The notes below the pieces were generated by a model, which had not been told where the DNA came from, did no database searches, and saw only the letters and a program-made list of their open reading frames with translations. DNA of 64,000 nt from Solwaraspora sp. WMMD792. GTDB lineage: Bacteria > Actinomycetota > Actinomycetes > Mycobacteriales > Micromonosporaceae. Each line of letters opens with the position of its first letter. Position 1 is the first letter of the stretch. Location: contig NZ_JARUBH010000009.1 in assembly GCF_029626105.1 (NCBI RefSeq), positions 1,736,001-1,800,000 on the forward strand. Direction: 5' to 3'. Both the position numbers and the translations under genes were made by a program. This document shows, piece by piece, positions 44,459 to 53,618 of this stretch.

Positions 44459-45520
44459 ATGGCGATCCTCTCCGAAGACGAGGCGATGCGACGCGCCATC
44501 GACCTCGCGGTCCGTGGCCTCGGCTCGGTCAGCCCCAACCCCATCGTCGGCTGCGTCCTGCTCGACCCCGCCGGTCACGTCGTCGGCGAAGGCTTCCACG
44601 CCTACGCCGGCGGACCGCACGCCGAGATCGCCGCGCTCGCCCAGGCCGGCGACCGGGCCCGCGGCGGCACCGCCGTCGTCACCCTCGAACCGTGCAACCA
44701 CGTCGGGCGCACCGGACCATGCTCCACCGCCCTGGTCGACGCCGGCCTCGCCCGCGTCGTGCTGGCCGTGCCCGACCCCAACCCGATCGCCGCCGGTGGC
44801 ACCGAGACGCTGCGCGCCGCCGGCATCGACGTCGAGGTCGGGCTGCGCGCCGAGGAGGCCGAGAACGCCAACATCGCCTGGCTGACCGCCGTCCGCCGGC
44901 GTCGCCCCTACATCATCTGGAAGTACGCCGCCACCCTCGACGGGCGCTCCGCCGCCGCCGACGGCACCAGCATGTGGATTACCTCGGAGGAGGCCCGCGC
45001 CGACGTCCACACGCTGCGCGGCACCGCCGACGCGATCATCGCCGGCGTCGGCACCGTACTCGCCGACGACCCCCGGCTCACCGTCCGGACCCCGAGCGCC
45101 GGCGGACCCGCCGTCCGGCAGCCGCTACGGGTGATCGTGGACAGCTCCGGGCGTACCCCGGCCGATGCCCGGGTCCGCGACGCCGCCGCCGGCACCTGGA
45201 TCGCCACCACCGCGGACGTCGGCGCCGACCACCGTGGCCGGGTCGACCTCACCGCCCTGCTGACCGCCCTCTACGACCGGGGCATCCGCTCCGCGCTGCT
45301 CGAAGGCGGCCCGGTGCTCGCCGGGGCGTTCCTGCGGGCCGGCCTGGTCGACCGGGTGGTCGGCTACCTCGCCCCGAGGCTGCTCGGCGCCGGCCCCGCC
45401 GCGCTCGGCGCCGCCGGAGTGCACACCATCGCGGACGCCATCGACCTGACCATCGTCGACGTCACCCAGGTCGGCCCCGACCTGCGGATCACCGCCGTAC
45501 CCCGGCAGAAAGAGGGCTGA
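44459..45520 (+). CDS. ribD: Bifunctional riboflavin deaminase/reductase
   Basis: The ATG at 44459 follows AGGAGAAGAG. The 353-residue protein has an N-terminal CMP/dCMP-type deaminase domain with the zinc site GGPHAEIAALAQ and EPCNHVGRTGPC. The C-terminal reductase domain has YIIWKYAATLDGRSAA, SMWITSEEAR, IAGVGTVLADDPRLTVR and LLEGGPVLAGAFL. It converts the pyrimidine made from GTP into the ribitylamino-uracil precursor in two steps. It is the first gene of the FMN-riboswitch-controlled operon, 4 bases before the riboflavin synthase gene. Confidence 0.96.
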   Translation: MAILSEDEAMRRAIDLAVRGLGSVSPNPIVGCVLLDPAGHVVGEGFHAYAGGPHAEIAALAQAGDRARGGTAVVTLEPCNHVGRTGPCSTALVDAGLARVVLAVPDPNPIAAGGTETLRAAGIDVEVGLRAEEAENANIAWLTAVRRRRPYIIWKYAATLDGRSAAADGTSMWITSEEARADVHTLRGTADAIIAGVGTVLADDPRLTVRTPSAGGPAVRQPLRVIVDSSGRTPADARVRDAAAGTWIATTADVGADHRGRVDLTALLTALYDRGIRSALLEGGPVLAGAFLRAGLVDRVVGYLAPRLLGAGPAALGAAGVHTIADAIDLTIVDVTQVGPDLRITAVPRQKEG

Positions 45521-45524
45521 GTCG

Positions 45525-46193
45525 ATGTTCACCGGCATCATCGAGGAGCTGGGCGAGGCCGGCCCGCTCGACTGGCACGGCGACAGCGGCGTGCTCACCG
45601 TCCACGGCCCACTGGTCGCCGCCGACGCCCGGCACGGCGACTCGATCGCGGTCAACGGCGTCTGCCTCACCGTCGTCTCCGTCGACGGGCAGCGGTTCGC
45701 CGTCGACGTCATGAAGGAGACCTTCGACCGCAGCTCACTGGGGACGCTGCGGCCCGGCGACCCGGTCAACCTGGAACGCGCCGCCACCCTCGCCACCCGC
45801 CTCGGCGGGCATCTGGTGCAGGGCCACGTCGACGGGGTCGCCACCGTCGTCGGACGCACCCCCGGTGACCGCTGGGAGCAGGTCCGGTTCAGCCTGCCCG
45901 CCGGCCTGCACCGGTACGTCGTGGAGAAAGGTTCGATCGCGGTCGACGGCGTCTCGTTGACCGTCATGGAGGTGTCCGACGGCGACGCCGCGACCACGGC
46001 CGCGACCGGCGGGTCGGGCGAACCCGGCGTGGCCGGCTGGTTCGGCGTCGGGCTGATCCCCACCACACTGCAACTCACCACCCTCGGCCGGAAGCCGGTC
46101 GGGGCCCTGGTCAACCTGGAGGTCGACGTGATCGCGAAGTACGTGGCGAAGCAACTGGACGGGGCACGGTCCGTCGGCGGGGTCCGCCCGTGA
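45525..46193 (+). CDS. ribE: Riboflavin synthase alpha subunit
   Basis: The 222-residue protein starts [12 protein letters not shown], the invariant family start, and has two similar beta-barrel halves: [15 protein letters not shown] and [17 protein letters not shown], each with the lumazine-binding Ser/Thr. The second half carries a short Asp/Gly/Thr-rich insert ([17 protein letters not shown]), seen in some actinobacteria. It turns two molecules of dimethyl-ribityllumazine into riboflavin plus the pyrimidine substrate. It overlaps the ribBA start by four bases (GTGA). Confidence 0.95.
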   Translation: MFTGIIEELGEAGPLDWHGDSGVLTVHGPLVAADARHGDSIAVNGVCLTVVSVDGQRFAVDVMKETFDRSSLGTLRPGDPVNLERAATLATRLGGHLVQGHVDGVATVVGRTPGDRWEQVRFSLPAGLHRYVVEKGSIAVDGVSLTVMEVSDGDAATTAATGGSGEPGVAGWFGVGLIPTTLQLTTLGRKPVGALVNLEVDVIAKYVAKQLDGARSVGGVRP

Positions 46194-47488
46194 CCGCCGC
46201 CGGGTTCGGCACCGTCGAACAGGCCCTCGACGACCTGGCCGCCGGCCGGGCCGTGGTGGTCGTCGACGACGCCGACCGGGAAAACGAAGGCGACCTGATC
46301 TTCGCCGCCGAACACGCCACCGCCGAACTCGTCGCCTTCATGGTGCGGTACACCTCCGGCTACATCTGCGCGCCGCTGCCCGAAGCCGAGTGCGACCGGC
46401 TCGACCTGCCACCGATGTACCACACCAACCAGGACCGGCGGGGCACCGCGTACACCGTCACCGTCGACGCCCGGGAAGGCGTCAGCACCGGCATCTCCGC
46501 CGCCGACCGGGCACACACCCTGCGGCTGCTCGCCGACCCCGACGCCGGTCCGGCCGACCTGTCCCGGCCCGGCCACATCGTGCCGCTGCGCGCCCGCGCC
46601 GGCGGCGTCCTGCACCGGCCCGGACACACCGAGGCCGCCGTCGACCTGGCCCGCCTCGCCGGGCTGCACCCCGCCGGGGTCCTCTGCGAACTGGTCAACG
46701 ACGACGGCACCATGATGCGCCTGCCCGACCTGGAGAAGTTCTCCGCCGACCACGGGCTCACCCTGATCACCATCGCCGACCTGATCGCCCACCGGCGGCG
46801 GACCGAGACCCACGTCGAGCGGGTCGCGCAGGCCCGGCTGCCGATGCCGTACGGGGTGTTCCGCGCCGTCGGCTACCGGGTCGCCCACGACCCGGCAGAA
46901 CACATCGCCCTGGTCCACGGTGACCTCGACGACGGTCGTGACGTGCTGGTCCGGGTGCACTCCGAGTGCCTCACCGGGGACGTGTTCGGCGCGCTGCGCT
47001 GCGACTGCGGCCCGCAGCTGGACGCCGCCCTGGCCCGGGTCGCCGCAGAGGGCCGCGGCGTGGTGCTCTACCTGCGCGGCCACGAGGGCCGCGGCATCGG
47101 CCTGGCCCACAAGCTGCGCGCTTACCAGCTGCAGGACCAGGGACGGGACACCGTCGACGCCAACCTGGAGCTCGGCCTGCCCGCCGACGCCCGCGACTAC
47201 GGCACCGGCGCGCAGATCCTGCACGACCTCGGGGTCCGGTCGATCCGGCTGCTCACCAACAACCCGGACAAGGTGTCCGGGCTGACCGGCTACGGCCTGA
47301 ACGTCGTCGGTCGGGAACCGTTGACCGTCCACCCGCATCCGGAGAACGTGCGCTACCTGCGTACCAAACGGGACCGGATGGGCCACCTGCTCGACGGCCT
47401 CGACCAGCCGGCCGGCGCGGCACCGGCCGACCTCGACGGCGCGACCGACCTCGACCCGGTCGGCGAACTGTCCGGAGGGCGGGCCTGA
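46190..47488 (+). CDS. ribBA: DHBP synthase / GTP cyclohydrolase II
   Basis: Starts at GTG 46190. The 432-residue bifunctional enzyme has an N-terminal DHBP synthase ([36 protein letters not shown] with metal Glu/His) and a C-terminal GTP cyclohydrolase II ([24 protein letters not shown] with the zinc Cys residues, and [11 protein letters not shown]). It makes both precursors, from ribulose-5-phosphate and GTP. The C-terminal tail ([19 protein letters not shown]) is non-conserved. Its stop overlaps the ribH ATG (TGATG). Confidence 0.96.
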   Translation: MTAAGFGTVEQALDDLAAGRAVVVVDDADRENEGDLIFAAEHATAELVAFMVRYTSGYICAPLPEAECDRLDLPPMYHTNQDRRGTAYTVTVDAREGVSTGISAADRAHTLRLLADPDAGPADLSRPGHIVPLRARAGGVLHRPGHTEAAVDLARLAGLHPAGVLCELVNDDGTMMRLPDLEKFSADHGLTLITIADLIAHRRRTETHVERVAQARLPMPYGVFRAVGYRVAHDPAEHIALVHGDLDDGRDVLVRVHSECLTGDVFGALRCDCGPQLDAALARVAAEGRGVVLYLRGHEGRGIGLAHKLRAYQLQDQGRDTVDANLELGLPADARDYGTGAQILHDLGVRSIRLLTNNPDKVSGLTGYGLNVVGREPLTVHPHPENVRYLRTKRDRMGHLLDGLDQPAGAAPADLDGATDLDPVGELSGGRA

Positions 47489-47973
47489 TGGCCGGATTCG
47501 GCGAACCCGGAGTCTCCAGCGTCGACGCCGCCGGGCTCACCGTCGGCGTCGTCGCCGCCCGTTGGCACACCGACCTGGTCGACGCGATGCTCACCCGGGC
47601 GCTCGCCGCCGCCGACGCCTGCGGCGTCGCCGACGTGCAGGTGGTCAGGGTCGCCGGCTCCGTCGAACTGCCCGTCGTCGCCCAGGCCCTGGCCCGGCGC
47701 TGTGACGCGGTGGTCGCCCTCGGCGTGGTGGTACGCGGCGCCACCGCCCACTTCGACTACGTGTGTCGGTCGGTCACCGACGGCCTGACCCGGGTGTCAC
47801 TCGACGAGTCCACCCCGGTCGGGCACGGCGTGCTCACCGTCGAGACCATCGACCAGGCCCGCGACCGGGCCGGGCTGCCCGGCTCGGCCGAGGACAAGGG
47901 CTGGTCGTCGATGGTCGCCGTACTCGACGCCGCCCTGGCCCTGCGGGCGGTGCACGCCGTACCGGTGGGCTGA
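47488..47973 (+). CDS. ribH: 6,7-dimethyl-8-ribityllumazine synthase
   Basis: 161 residues. Motifs: VGVVAARWHTDLVDAML (ligand stacking residue), VVRVAGSVELPVVAQALA, VVALGVVVRGATAHFDYVCRSV (catalytic His), and VGHGVLTVETIDQA. It joins the ribitylamino-uracil with dihydroxybutanone phosphate. Last gene of the riboswitch-controlled operon ribD-ribE-ribBA-ribH, all genes overlapping or nearly so. Confidence 0.96.
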   Translation: MAGFGEPGVSSVDAAGLTVGVVAARWHTDLVDAMLTRALAAADACGVADVQVVRVAGSVELPVVAQALARRCDAVVALGVVVRGATAHFDYVCRSVTDGLTRVSLDESTPVGHGVLTVETIDQARDRAGLPGSAEDKGWSSMVAVLDAALALRAVHAVPVG

Positions 47974-48105
47974 ACCTGACCTCTCGAACCGCGGTACCCC
48001 GACCCGTCACGTTCCCGCCGCTCGCGCGGTAAACCAGATGCGCTGGTGACACGTCGTAGTGGCGTGACACCCGAACTGGTCACCGACCTGGGCTCGGGGA
48101 GGACG

Positions 48106-48630
48106 ATGCCACGACAGCGGGCACAGACATCGACGTGGGTGGCGGACGAGGCGGTCACCCGCCTGTTCGCCGCGCACTACCGCCCGCTGGTGCGCCTCGC
48201 CACCCTGCTGCTGCGGGAACCGGGCATGGCCGAAGAGATCGTGCAGGACGCCTACGTGGCCCTGCACAGCCGCTGGTGGCGGCTCCGCGACGCGGACAAG
48301 GCACTCGGCTACCTGCGGGTCACGGTGGTCAACCGGTGCCGGTCGGCGATCCGGCACCGACGGGTCGTGCAGGCCCACCTGGCCGCCGCCCGGCCCGACC
48401 CCGACGCACCCAGCGCCGAAGCCGGCGCCCTCGACCAGCTCCGCCACGCCGACGTGATCACCGCGCTGCGCGCCCTACCGCCCCGCCAGCGGGAGGCGAT
48501 CGTGCTGCGCTACTATGCCGACCTGTCCGAGGCGCAGATCGCCGACGCGATGGGGGTCAGCCGGGGCGCGGTGAAGAGCCACACCGCACGCGGCATCGCC
48601 GCGCTGCGTACCAGCCTGGACGGCCTGTGA
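48106..48630 (+). CDS. SigE family ECF RNA polymerase sigma factor
   Basis: I choose the ATG at 48106, preceded by GGGGAGG; upstream in-frame codons lack a ribosome site. The 174-residue protein has region 2 (FAAHYRPLVRLATLLL, EEIVQDAYVALHSRWW, YLRVTVVNRCRSAIRHRR) and region 4 (LPPRQREAIVLRYYADLSEAQIADAMGVSRGAVKSHTARG). This is the SigE-type ECF group common in Streptomyces and Micromonospora. The next gene overlaps its stop (TGATG) and encodes a membrane protein with a short cytosolic N-terminus that probably acts as partner/anti-sigma factor. Confidence 0.93.
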   Translation: MPRQRAQTSTWVADEAVTRLFAAHYRPLVRLATLLLREPGMAEEIVQDAYVALHSRWWRLRDADKALGYLRVTVVNRCRSAIRHRRVVQAHLAAARPDPDAPSAEAGALDQLRHADVITALRALPPRQREAIVLRYYADLSEAQIADAMGVSRGAVKSHTARGIAALRTSLDGL

Positions 48631-49754
48631 TGGACACCGACCACGACAACCAGCCCGGCGACGCCCGCACCGCTGACCTGCTGCGTCGGGCGCTGCACAC
48701 CGAAGCCGACCGGACCGACGTACGGCCCGACGGGCTGACCTCGATCCGCGGGAAGATCGACGCCCGTCGGCGGCGCCGGGTGCCGGCGGTGCTGCTGGGT
48801 GCCGCCGCCGCGACCGTCGCCGCCAGCCTGGTCGGCGTGGTCGGCTGCCTGCCGCCGGCCCCGCAGCCCGGCCCGCCGTCCGGGGCGGCCTCCGCCGGCC
48901 CGGCTCCGCCCGGCGGGGCACCGACCAGCCGGCCGACGGACCGGCCGACCGACCGCGACGGCCCGGTCGCTGGCCCGGCGACCGGTGGTCCGCCGACCGC
49001 CGGCGCCGCCGGACAGCAGGCCGGTACCCCGGTGGCGACCCTGCCGGTCTACTACGTCGACGCGGCCGACGGCGGCGGGTTGCGGCTCTACCGCGAGTTC
49101 CACCGTTTTCAGCTGACCGACACCGGCGTCGTCGCCGAACTGCGGGCCGCGCTCGGCGAGATGCTCACTGCGGCCCGGCTCGCCGACCCCGACTACCGCA
49201 CCCTGTGGCCGGCCGGGGCCACCGTGGCCACCGTGTGGACCCAGTACGACATCGTCGGGGTCAACATCACCGGAGCCGGGGTCGCCAACCTCGACGCCGC
49301 CGGGGCCGCCGCCGCGGTGCAGCAGCTCGCCTGGACCGTCGCCGGCGTCACCGGCGGCGACCCGAGGATCCGGCTGCTGCTCGACGGCGAGCCGGTGGAC
49401 CGGCTGTGGGGTCACATCGACACCGGCGACGAGATCACCAAGGGGGCCGCGCTGGACACCCTGGCCATGCTCTGGCTGATCGACCCGCAGCACGGCGACA
49501 CCGTCGGGTCGACCTTCACGGTGCACCTCGCCGGCAGCGTCCACGAGGCCACCGCCCAGCTGCGGATCCGCCAGGGCGGACGGGTCGTGCACCGGCAGTA
49601 CGTCACGCTCGATGCGGGCGCACCCGGCCGGGGTGAGGCGTTCGTCGAGCTGAGCCTGCCGCCCGGTGACTACATCATCGAGGCGTACGAGGAGTCGATG
49701 GTCGCCGACGAAGCCCCCCGGCACCTCGTCGACGCCGCGATCACCGTACGGTGA
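48630..49754 (+). CDS. Membrane-anchored GerMN/Gmad2-domain protein, sigma-factor partner
   Basis: 374 residues. The N-terminal ~50 residues are cytosolic and helical (ADLLRRALHTEADRTDVRPDGL), like short anti-sigma domains. A membrane helix (AVLLGAAAATVAASLVGVVG, ~53-72) follows, then a long Pro/Gly/Thr-rich linker. Outside, residues ~140-270 form a GerMN-type domain (TLPVYYVDAADGGGLRLYRE, LRAALGEML, VWTQYDIVGVNITGAG). Residues ~280-374 form a Gmad2-like immunoglobulin fold (GSTFTVHLAGSVHEATAQLRI, SLPPGDYIIEAYEES). It is coupled to the sigma gene, so probably regulates it while sensing the cell surface. Confidence 0.8.
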   Translation: MDTDHDNQPGDARTADLLRRALHTEADRTDVRPDGLTSIRGKIDARRRRRVPAVLLGAAAATVAASLVGVVGCLPPAPQPGPPSGAASAGPAPPGGAPTSRPTDRPTDRDGPVAGPATGGPPTAGAAGQQAGTPVATLPVYYVDAADGGGLRLYREFHRFQLTDTGVVAELRAALGEMLTAARLADPDYRTLWPAGATVATVWTQYDIVGVNITGAGVANLDAAGAAAAVQQLAWTVAGVTGGDPRIRLLLDGEPVDRLWGHIDTGDEITKGAALDTLAMLWLIDPQHGDTVGSTFTVHLAGSVHEATAQLRIRQGGRVVHRQYVTLDAGAPGRGEAFVELSLPPGDYIIEAYEESMVADEAPRHLVDAAITVR

Positions 49755-49868
49755 CCCGCGCCCCGACCAACAGGTGGCCAGCACCGACCGCCGTACGGTG
49801 ATCAGCAGGTGGACCGGTGCGGACCCGGTGCCGACCCGCCCGGTGCCGGGCTGCCACAATCGGGCACC

Positions 49869-50132
49869 GTGAAGACGTTCGAGGAGCTGTTCGCCGAGCT
49901 GCAGGCCAAGGCGGCGGCCGGGACCCCGGGCTCGTCGACGGTGGCCGCGCTGGAGCGCGGCGTGCACGCCATCGGCAAGAAGGTCGTCGAGGAGGCGGCC
50001 GAGGCGTGGATGGCCGCCGAGCACGAGACCCCCGACCGGGCCGCCGAGGAGATCTCCCAGCTGCTCTACCAGGCGCAGGTGCTGATGCTGGCCACCGGAC
50101 TGGAGCTCAAGGACGTCTACCGACATCTCTGA
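49869..50132 (+). CDS. hisE: Phosphoribosyl-ATP diphosphatase
   Basis: Starts at GTG 49869. 87 residues, the normal size for a stand-alone His[32 protein letters not shown] and [21 protein letters not shown], the all-helical MazG-like fold with Glu residues that hold magnesium. It removes pyrophosphate from phosphoribosyl-ATP, the second step of histidine synthesis. It is 67 bases upstream of hisG, the standard actinobacterial pair. Confidence 0.95.
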   Translation: MKTFEELFAELQAKAAAGTPGSSTVAALERGVHAIGKKVVEEAAEAWMAAEHETPDRAAEEISQLLYQAQVLMLATGLELKDVYRHL

Positions 50133-50199
50133 CCCGCCCTTGCGACCGTGACCCTCACCATCGTGTGACCCTCACACCCTCGACAGGAGCGAGACCGAG

Positions 50200-51048
50200 A
50201 TGCTGCGCATCGCCGTACCGAACAAAGGCACCCTCTCCGGACCGGCCGCCGACATGCTGCGCGAGGCCGGCTACCGCCAGCGCACCGACCCCAAGGACCT
50301 GGTCTGCCGCGACGAGGCCAACGACGTCGAGTTCTTCTACCTGCGGCCCCGCGACATCGCCACCTATGTCGGCAGCGGTGAGCTGGAGCTCGGCATCACC
50401 GGCCGGGACCTGCTGATCGACTCCGGCAGCCCGGCCGAGGAGCTGCTCGACCTCGACTTCGCCGGGGCGACGTTCCGGTTCGCCGCCCGCCCGGAGACCC
50501 TGACCCGGGTGCCGGAGCAGATCGCCGGGCGACGCATCGCCACCGCGTACCCCGGGGTGGTCGAGAGCTACCTCGGCGAACACGGGCTGAAGGCCGAGGT
50601 GGTCCGGCTCGACGGCGCGGTCGAGAACGCCATCCGGCTCGGCGTCGCCGACGTCATCGCCGACGTGGTGGAGACCGGCGCCACGCTGCGCCAGGCCGGT
50701 CTGGTCACCGTCGGCGAGCCGATCCTGCGCTCCTCGGCGGTGCTGGTGCACCCGGCCGGTACCGCCACCACCGGCCAGGCCGACCAGCTGATCCGTCGGC
50801 TGCAGGGGGTCCTGGTCGCCCACCGGTACGTGATGCTCGCCTACGACGTGCGCGCCGACCTGCTGGAGCAGGCGACCGCGCTGACCCCGGGCATCGAGTC
50901 GCCGACCATCTCGCCGTTGCACCGAGAAGGCTGGGTGGCGGTGCAGGCCATGGTCCGCCGCGCCGAGGTGCACCGGATCATGGACGAGCTGTACGACCTG
51001 GGTGCCCGCGCCATCCTGGTCACCGACATCCACGCCTGCCGCCTCTGA
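50200..51048 (+). CDS. hisG: ATP phosphoribosyltransferase (long form)
   Basis: The ATG at 50200 follows ACAGGAGCGAG. The 282-residue length and the C-terminal regulatory ACT-like domain (TAL...SPTISPLHREGWVAVQAMV) mark the long form that is inhibited by histidine. The catalytic part has LRIAVPNKGTLSG, ELELGITGRDLL, IATAYPGVV and the PRPP loop ADVIADVVETGATLRQAGL. It carries out the first step of histidine synthesis. Its stop codon overlaps a likely CTG start of the transporter gene that follows. Confidence 0.96.
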   Translation: MLRIAVPNKGTLSGPAADMLREAGYRQRTDPKDLVCRDEANDVEFFYLRPRDIATYVGSGELELGITGRDLLIDSGSPAEELLDLDFAGATFRFAARPETLTRVPEQIAGRRIATAYPGVVESYLGEHGLKAEVVRLDGAVENAIRLGVADVIADVVETGATLRQAGLVTVGEPILRSSAVLVHPAGTATTGQADQLIRRLQGVLVAHRYVMLAYDVRADLLEQATALTPGIESPTISPLHREGWVAVQAMVRRAEVHRIMDELYDLGARAILVTDIHACRL

Positions 51049-51995
51049 CCGCGACCACGCGGCGGGTCCTGCCGCCCTGGCTGGCGCTGACCGTCACCGG
51101 GCTCGGCGGGGTCGCGTCCGCGTCGCAGAGCGCGGTCAACGCCGAACTCGGCGCCCGGATGGGCAGCGCACCGGTCGGCGCGATCGTCAATAACATCGTC
51201 GGCTCGTCGCTGATCGCCCTCGGGCTGCTGCTCTTCCCGACGATGCGGGCCGGGCTGCGGACCCTGCGGGCCGCCCGGCTGCCCTGGTGGGGCTATCTCG
51301 GTGGGATCGGCGGCGGGTTCTTCGTGGTCGCCGCCACCTACGCGGTGCCGGTGCTCGGCGTGGCGGTGTTCACCATCGCCCAGGTCGCCGGTAACAGTCT
51401 CGGCGGGCTGACCGTGGACCGGGTCGGGCTGGCCCCGGCCGGCCGGCTCGCCGTCACCGGCCCCCGGGTCGCCGGTGCGGTGCTCGGCGTCGTGGCGGTC
51501 GCCGTCGCCCAGGTCGGCCGCCCGGTCGGACAACTGGCGGTCGGGCTGGTCGCCGTCGCCGTCGTCGCCGGGCTCGCGGTCGCGGTGCAGTCGGCGCTCA
51601 ACGGGCGGGTCGCCGCGGCCAGCAGCACCGCCGCCGGCATGGTGGTCAACTTCGCCGTGGCCACCCCGTTCGTGCTTGGCACGGCGGCGCTGCTCGGCGC
51701 GTTCGGGGCCGCGACGCGCGGCGGCTGGCCGGGGGACTGGTTCCTCTACCTGGGTGGCCTGTTCGGGGTCATGGTGATGATCGGCCTGCTGGTCGGGGTC
51801 CGATCGGTGGGCGTGCTGCGGACCGGACTGGCCGTACTCGGTGGGCAGCTCGTCGGTGCGCTGCTGATCGACGTGCTCGTCCCGGGCGGGCCCTCGACGG
51901 GTGCCGGCATGCTGGTCGGCGCGGTACTGATCCTGCTCGCCGTCGTCGTGTCCGGTCGCGGCTCAACTCCTCGTACGGGTGACACCGGTTCCTGA
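51045..51995 (+). CDS. YdcZ-type DMT family transporter (copy 1), probable CTG start
   Basis: The protein is a two-unit YdcZ (DUF606) membrane protein with about ten helices. Each half starts with the same motif: SASQSAVNAELGARMGSAPVG and VQSALNGRVAAASSTAAG. The first ATG (51159) would cut off the first helix and that motif, which is fully present in the paralogue at 53619. Upstream of it the frame stays open with LPPWLALTVTGLGGVAS and has no ATG, GTG or TTG. The CTG at 51045 forms a CTGA overlap with the hisG stop, so I place the start there (316 residues). Substrate unknown; DMT proteins move small metabolites. Confidence 0.75.
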   Translation: MTATTRRVLPPWLALTVTGLGGVASASQSAVNAELGARMGSAPVGAIVNNIVGSSLIALGLLLFPTMRAGLRTLRAARLPWWGYLGGIGGGFFVVAATYAVPVLGVAVFTIAQVAGNSLGGLTVDRVGLAPAGRLAVTGPRVAGAVLGVVAVAVAQVGRPVGQLAVGLVAVAVVAGLAVAVQSALNGRVAAASSTAAGMVVNFAVATPFVLGTAALLGAFGAATRGGWPGDWFLYLGGLFGVMVMIGLLVGVRSVGVLRTGLAVLGGQLVGALLIDVLVPGGPSTGAGMLVGAVLILLAVVVSGRGSTPRTGDTGS

Positions 51996-52061
51996 GGTGG
52001 ATCCGGTGCTGGTGCGGGAAGGTAGGGAGGATTCGGATTCCCGACCGGCCGGAGGTTCCTC

Positions 52062-53522
52062 ATGGCACTACTCGACACGACGACGTGGCACGGCATGATC
52101 TTCAGCGACGGCTGGACCGAGGCGGCGGGTGGCACCATGGCCGTCATGTCGCCGGCCACCCGGCAGGAGATCGGTCGGGTCGGTGTCGGCAACGCCGACG
52201 ACGTGACGCGGGCCTGCGTCCGGGCCGCGCAGGCGCAGCGCGACTGGGCCGCCACCAGCTACCTGGAGCGGGCCGCCGTGCTGCGCCGGGCCGGTCAGCT
52301 GTTCGAGCAGTACGCCGACGACATCGGCGGTTGGCTGATCCGCGAGGCTGGATCGGTGCCGCCAAAGGCCGAGGTGGAGACCACCACCGCCGCCCAGGAG
52401 TGCTACGAGGCGGCCACCCTGCCGTCGCATCCGACCGGCGAGATCCTGGCCAGCGGCCAGCCCCGGCTGAGTTTGGCGCGTCGGCTGCCGGTCGGGGTGG
52501 TCGGCGTCATCGCACCGTTCAACTTCCCGCTGATCCTGTCCATCCGGTCCATCGCACCGGCCCTGGCGCTGGGCAACGCGGTGGTCTACAAACCCGATCC
52601 GCGTACGGCGGTCTGTGGCGGGGTGTCGATCGCCCGGGTCTTCCAGGAGGCGGGTCTGCCGGACGGGCTGTTGCACGTGCTGCCCGGTGGTGCGGACATC
52701 GGCCAGGCGCTGATCGCCGACCCCCGGGTCCGGGTGGTCAGCTTCACCGGTTCCACCGCCGCCGGGCGCAAGGTGGGTGAGGCCGCCGCCCGCCACCTCA
52801 AGCGGGCCCAACTGGAGCTGGGTGGCAACTCGGCGTTGATCGTTCTGGACGACGCCGACCTGGACCTCGCGGTCTCGGCCGGTGCCTGGGGGTCGTTCCT
52901 GCACCAGGGGCAGATCTGCATGGCCACCGGTCGGCACCTGGTGCACGAGCGGATCGCCGACCAGTACGTCGAGCAGTTGGCGGCCAAGGCCGACCACCTG
53001 CCGGTCGGGGATCCGGCGGCCGGGCAGGTGGCGCTCGGCCCGATCATCGACGAACACCAGCGGGACAAGATTCATTCGTTGGTCACGGCCAGCGTCGACG
53101 CCGGGGCCCGGTTGGCGGCCGGCGGCACCTACGAGGAGCTGTTCTACCGGCCGACGGTGCTGGCCGGCGCCACCCCGACCACCCCGGCGTTCGCCCAGGA
53201 GGTGTTCGGCCCGGTCGCGCCGGTCGCCACCTTCGCCGACCTGGACCAGGCGGTCGCGTTGGCCAACGACACCGAGTACGGCCTGTCGCTCGGCATTCTG
53301 AGCCGGGACGTGATGAAGGCGATGGCGCTCGCCGACCGGATCCCCAGCGGCATCGTGCACATCAACGACCAGACCGTCGACGACGAGGCGGTGGCACCGT
53401 TCGGCGGGGTGGGGGCCTCCGGCACCGGTGGCCGCTTCGGTGGGCCGGCCGCCAACATCGAGGCGTTCACCGAGACCCAGTGGCTCACCATGCAGGGCGA
53501 CATCAGCCGGTTCCCGTTCTGA
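52062..53522 (+). CDS. Benzaldehyde dehydrogenase-like aldehyde dehydrogenase
   Basis: ATG at 52062 follows CGGAGG. The 486-residue NAD(P)-dependent enzyme has VGVIAPFNFPLILSIRS, SFTGSTAAGRKVGEA (cofactor), ELGGNSALIVLDDAD (catalytic Glu) and HQGQICMATGRHLV (catalytic Cys). The QICMAT form and the C-terminal VDDEAVAPFGGVGASG place it with XylC-type benzaldehyde/vanillin dehydrogenases. It oxidises an aromatic aldehyde to the acid. It stands between two nearly identical transporter genes, which may import or export the related compound. Confidence 0.92.
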   Translation: MALLDTTTWHGMIFSDGWTEAAGGTMAVMSPATRQEIGRVGVGNADDVTRACVRAAQAQRDWAATSYLERAAVLRRAGQLFEQYADDIGGWLIREAGSVPPKAEVETTTAAQECYEAATLPSHPTGEILASGQPRLSLARRLPVGVVGVIAPFNFPLILSIRSIAPALALGNAVVYKPDPRTAVCGGVSIARVFQEAGLPDGLLHVLPGGADIGQALIADPRVRVVSFTGSTAAGRKVGEAAARHLKRAQLELGGNSALIVLDDADLDLAVSAGAWGSFLHQGQICMATGRHLVHERIADQYVEQLAAKADHLPVGDPAAGQVALGPIIDEHQRDKIHSLVTASVDAGARLAAGGTYEELFYRPTVLAGATPTTPAFAQEVFGPVAPVATFADLDQAVALANDTEYGLSLGILSRDVMKAMALADRIPSGIVHINDQTVDDEAVAPFGGVGASGTGGRFGGPAANIEAFTETQWLTMQGDISRFPF

Positions 53523-53618
53523 TCTGGCGGACCGGCAACTGCTGCACGGACGTCGATCCGTTGACGGTACGCGATGTCTGTCACAGACATCGTCGTGGCC
53601 GGCTGTGACAGTGACCGG

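Noticed and set aside
45125-47386. 753-codon open frame on the minus strand across ribD-ribE-ribBA
   Set aside because: Shadow of the riboflavin genes; the plus-strand products have complete catalytic motifs.
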